Source: Clostridiales bacterium (GTDB lineage: Bacteria > Bacillota > Clostridia > Oscillospirales > Oscillospiraceae). From it: a DNA stretch of 6,210 nucleotides. Under the pieces are notes generated by a model, which saw only the letters and a program-made list of their open reading frames with translations, was not told the origin of the DNA and did not search any database. Position numbers and translations under genes: made by a program. The stretch spans positions 1 through 6,210 of the forward strand of contig SFHQ01000058.1 of NCBI GenBank assembly GCA_004556345.1. The letters are read 5' to 3'. This document shows, one piece after another, positions 4,101 to 6,210 of the stretch. The first letter of the stretch is position 1. Each line of letters begins with the position of its first letter.

Positions 4101-5906
4101 TTACAGGTCCTTGTCCTTGATCTTCTCGTCCACGACCTTCTTGAGCAGGGCCTCAAAGTCCTCGAAGGACATGGCGCCCAGGTCGCCGGCTGCGCGGTGA
4201 CGGGGAGAGACGGTGCCGTTTTCCAGGTCGCGGTCGCCGACGACGACCATATAGGGGACCTTTTCGATCTGGGCCTCGCGGATCTTCTTGCCGATCTTCT
4301 CGTTGCGGTAGTCGGCCTCGGCGCGGTAGCCCTTGGCGTTCAGGGCCTTCACCAGCTCGGCGCAGCGGTCGGCTGCGCGGTCGGTGACGGGCAGGAAGCG
4401 GACCTGTTCGGGTGCCATCCAGCAGGGCAGGGCACCGGCGTACTCCTCGATCAGATAAGCCAGGGTGCGCTCGTAGCAGCCCAGGCTGGTGCGGTGGATG
4501 ATATAGGGGGTCTTCTTCTGGCCGTCCACGTCCACGTACTCCATGCCGAACTGCTTGGCCAGGAGCATGTCGATCTGGATGGTGACGAGGGTATCCTCCT
4601 TGCCGTAGACGTTGCGGTACTGGATGTCCAGCTTGGGGCCGTAGAAGGCGGCCTCGTCGATGCCGATGGTGTAGTTCACGTCCAGGTCATCCAGGATCTG
4701 ACCCATCACGCGCTGGGCCTCATCCCACTGTTCGGGGGTGCCTTCGTACTTGTTGTTGGGGTTGGTGGGGTCCCACTGGGAGAAACGGAAGGTACACTTG
4801 TCCAGCAGGCCGACGGTATCCAGACAGTATTTTGCCAGGTCCAGGCAGCCCTTGAACTCCTCCTCCAGCTGCTCCGGGCGCAGGACCAGGTGGCCCTCAG
4901 AGATGGTGAACTGGCGGACCCGGATCAGGCCGTGCATCTCGCCGGAGTCCTCGTTGCGGAAGAGGGTAGAGGTCTCGCCCAGACGCATGGGCAGGTCACG
5001 GTAGGACCGGCCGCGGTTCAGGAAAACCTGGTACTGGAAGGGACAGGTCATGGGACGCAGGGCGAAGCACTCCTTGGTCTCGTCGTGGGGATCGCCCAGG
5101 ACGAACATGCCGTCCAGATAGTGGTCCCAGTGGCCGGAGATCTTATACAGCTCCCGCTTGGCCATGAGGGGGGTCTTGGTGAGCAGATAGCCGCGCTGCT
5201 GCTCGGTGTCCTCCACCCAGCGCTGTAAGACCTGGATGACGCGGGCGCCCTTGGGCAGCAGGATGGGCAGGCCCTGGCCGATCACATCCACGGTGGTGAA
5301 GTATTCCAGCTCCCGGCCCAGCTTATTGTGGTCGCGCTTCTTGGCCTCTTCCTGAGCCTTCAGATACTCGTCCAGCTGGTCCTTCTTGGGGAAGGCCACG
5401 CCGTAGATACGCTGGAGGGTCTGGCGGTTGGAGTCGCCGCGCCAGTAGGCGGCGTTGCAGGCGGTGAGCTTGATGCCGTTGCCCTTGATGCGGCCGGTGG
5501 AGTCCAGGTGGGGGCCGGCGCACAGGTCCGTGAACTCGCCCTGCTTATAGAAGGAGATGACGGCGTCCTCCGGCAGGTCGTTGATCAGCTCGACCTTATA
5601 GGGCTCTTCCTTTTCCTCCATGAACTGGATGGCCTCTGCGCGGGGCAGCTCGAAGCGCTCCAGCTTCAGCTTCTCCTTGCAGATCTTCCGCATCTCGGCC
5701 TCCAGCTCGGTCAGCTGGGCCTCGGTGAAGGGGGCGGGGGTGTCGAAGTCGTAGTAGAACCCGTTCTCGATGGAGGGGCCAATGGCCAGCTTCACCTCCG
5801 GGTGCAGGCGCTTCATGGCCTGGGCCAGGACGTGGGAACAGGTGTGCCAGTAGGTCTGGCGGTATTCGGGATTTTCAAACGTATACAGGTTGTTTTCTTC
5901 AGACAT
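4101..5906 (-). CDS. thrS: threonyl-tRNA synthetase, TGS-less variant
   Basis: A class II synthetase that charges tRNA-Thr with threonine in the cytoplasm. Of its 601 residues, 1-200 form the editing region with both metal-like motifs intact (H21-x3-H25 in HTCSH; C129/H133 in CAGPH). The class II core spans about 205-495. Its motif 2 is FRNE with R317, motif 3 includes ERTLAYL with R480, and the predicted zinc ligands are C288, H339 and H471. The anticodon-binding domain spans about 500-590 (QVRFLPVTD, KIGKKIREAQ, PYMVVVGDRD). The start is ATG 5906, with AGGAGG 8 bases upstream. A longer reading to 6029 would run through the T-box terminator and is rejected. E. coli ThrRS is 642 residues and begins with a TGS domain, which is absent here. 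The active-site stretch after RVRQF reads TISEGH where E. coli has TQDDAH. It is controlled by the T-box leader upstream. Confidence 0.95.
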   Translation of the reverse strand: MSEENNLYTFENPEYRQTYWHTCSHVLAQAMKRLHPEVKLAIGPSIENGFYYDFDTPAPFTEAQLTELEAEMRKICKEKLKLERFELPRAEAIQFMEEKEEPYKVELINDLPEDAVISFYKQGEFTDLCAGPHLDSTGRIKGNGIKLTACNAAYWRGDSNRQTLQRIYGVAFPKKDQLDEYLKAQEEAKKRDHNKLGRELEYFTTVDVIGQGLPILLPKGARVIQVLQRWVEDTEQQRGYLLTKTPLMAKRELYKISGHWDHYLDGMFVLGDPHDETKECFALRPMTCPFQYQVFLNRGRSYRDLPMRLGETSTLFRNEDSGEMHGLIRVRQFTISEGHLVLRPEQLEEEFKGCLDLAKYCLDTVGLLDKCTFRFSQWDPTNPNNKYEGTPEQWDEAQRVMGQILDDLDVNYTIGIDEAAFYGPKLDIQYRNVYGKEDTLVTIQIDMLLAKQFGMEYVDVDGQKKTPYIIHRTSLGCYERTLAYLIEEYAGALPCWMAPEQVRFLPVTDRAADRCAELVKALNAKGYRAEADYRNEKIGKKIREAQIEKVPYMVVVGDRDLENGTVSPRHRAAGDLGAMSFEDFEALLKKVVDEKIKDKDL

Positions 5907-5914
5907 GGTGTGTT

Positions 5915-5920
5915 CCTCCT
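5915..5920 (-). promoter_or_regulatory. thrS ribosome binding site
   Basis: AGGAGG on the - strand lies 8 bases before ATG 5906. It fixes the thrS start downstream of the T-box terminator, as expected for a leader-regulated gene. Confidence 0.9.
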
Positions 5921-5960
5921 GAAATTGGGGCGGGGAAGTCTGCGCTTCCTGTTTCCTGAA

Positions 5961-5999
5961 AAATAAGAAAACCCGCCCCTGATTTTGGTCAGGGGCGGG
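5961..5999 (-). terminator. T-box regulated intrinsic terminator before thrS
   Basis: Read on the - strand, CCCGCCCCTGA (5999-5989) and TCAGGGGCGGG (5982-5972) form a perfect 11-bp stem around loop CCAAAA. The T-rich tract TTTTCTTATTT follows. It lies directly after the T-box motif, so uncharged tRNA-Thr would favour the alternative antiterminator and allow thrS transcription. Confidence 0.95.
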
Positions 6000-6210
6000 A
6001 TAAGTGTTGGGATTATCTCGCGGTTCCACCCTGCTTGCAACGTCCCAAGAAAAAAGACGTGCCGCTTCGTTTCCGCTGTAACGGGCGGGGACCCGGTCCA
6101 GCCTACGCTCTTGCCCGGAAAACGCGAAGGGAGAGTTCGGTGGACGGCTCAGGGATGGTACTTGCGCCGGTTTGCTTGGCAGACGCGCTTTCAGCCCAAT
6201 GACGCGCCCT
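5961..6210 (-). ncRNA. threonine T-box riboswitch leader (5' end cut by window edge)
   Basis: On the - strand the 14-base T-box AGGGTGGAACCGCG is at 6032-6019. Its TGGA bulge would pair with the tRNA acceptor end and implies a U discriminator base. Before it lies a small stem III-like hairpin, ACGTC/GACGT (6060-6056 with 6044-6040), and a CCGTTAC...GCGG segment typical of the stem II/pseudoknot region (about 6085-6063). The probable specifier codon is ACC at 6159-6157 in AAGTACCATCCCTGAGC, matching threonine. The rightmost part (TTGGGCTGAAAG between CGCG repeats) looks like the apical part of stem I with its GNUG-type loop. The 5' strand of stem I and the promoter therefore lie beyond 6210. 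The intrinsic terminator at 5999-5972 completes the switch. Confidence 0.93.

Noticed and set aside
4066..4107. Short repeats considered as a CRISPR or attachment site
   Set aside because: The unit is 14 bases without spacers, and only two full copies exist; simple slippage explains it.
4197..5228. 343-codon open frame on the + strand
   Set aside because: Antisense to thrS, with a repetitive Leu/Val/Gly/Gln composition typical of a shadow frame; thrS has full catalytic motifs.
5328..5966. 212-codon open frame on the + strand
   Set aside because: Antisense to the thrS editing region and runs through the T-box terminator; composition is that of a shadow frame.
5907..6029. N-terminal extension of ThrRS by 41 residues
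   Set aside because: It would translate the T-box terminator hairpin and has no ribosome binding site; ATG 5906 has AGGAGG at the proper distance. The extension also does not look like a TGS domain.

Overview
The window looks like chromosome of a moderately GC-rich Clostridia-type Firmicute, most likely a gut Oscillospiraceae relative (Flavonifractor/Oscillibacter-like). This is an inference from the threonine T-box leader, the AGGAGG ribosome binding sites and the GC-rich codon use of the long genes. No organism can be named from the sequence alone.

Left part (1-623): a 53-residue small ORF at the very edge, then about 460 bases without a convincing gene. This stretch holds a strong GC-rich hairpin (428-467), one very short ORF with a good ribosome binding site (357-413), and a consensus promoter (TTGACA-17-TATAAT, 557-585) with a perfect palindrome over the expected transcription start.

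Middle-left (624-2862, + strand): a tight three-gene operon of two MarR-type winged-helix regulators and a Si-type citrate synthase. Each downstream start sits at or next to the preceding stop. The palindrome at the promoter is the natural candidate operator for one or both regulators, so the operon reads as a self-regulated citrate synthase module.

Middle (2890-3627, + strand): a complete HicA/HicB type II toxin-antitoxin pair. It has its own promoter, a 15-bp palindrome over the -10 box plus an extra half-site 11 bp upstream, and a long hairpin terminator that probably works in both directions. The two genes look less GC-rich than their neighbours, as expected of an acquired accessory module.

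Right part (3646-6210, - strand): threonyl-tRNA synthetase, preceded by its T-box riboswitch (specifier ACC, T-box AGGGTGGAACCGCG, intrinsic terminator) and followed after 53 bases by a 133-residue protein I do not recognise. The synthetase is 601 residues, lacks the N-terminal TGS domain, and differs from the common bacterial enzyme around the active site. The T-box leader runs off the right edge. The thrS unit and hicAB converge on the shared terminator at 3576-3627.
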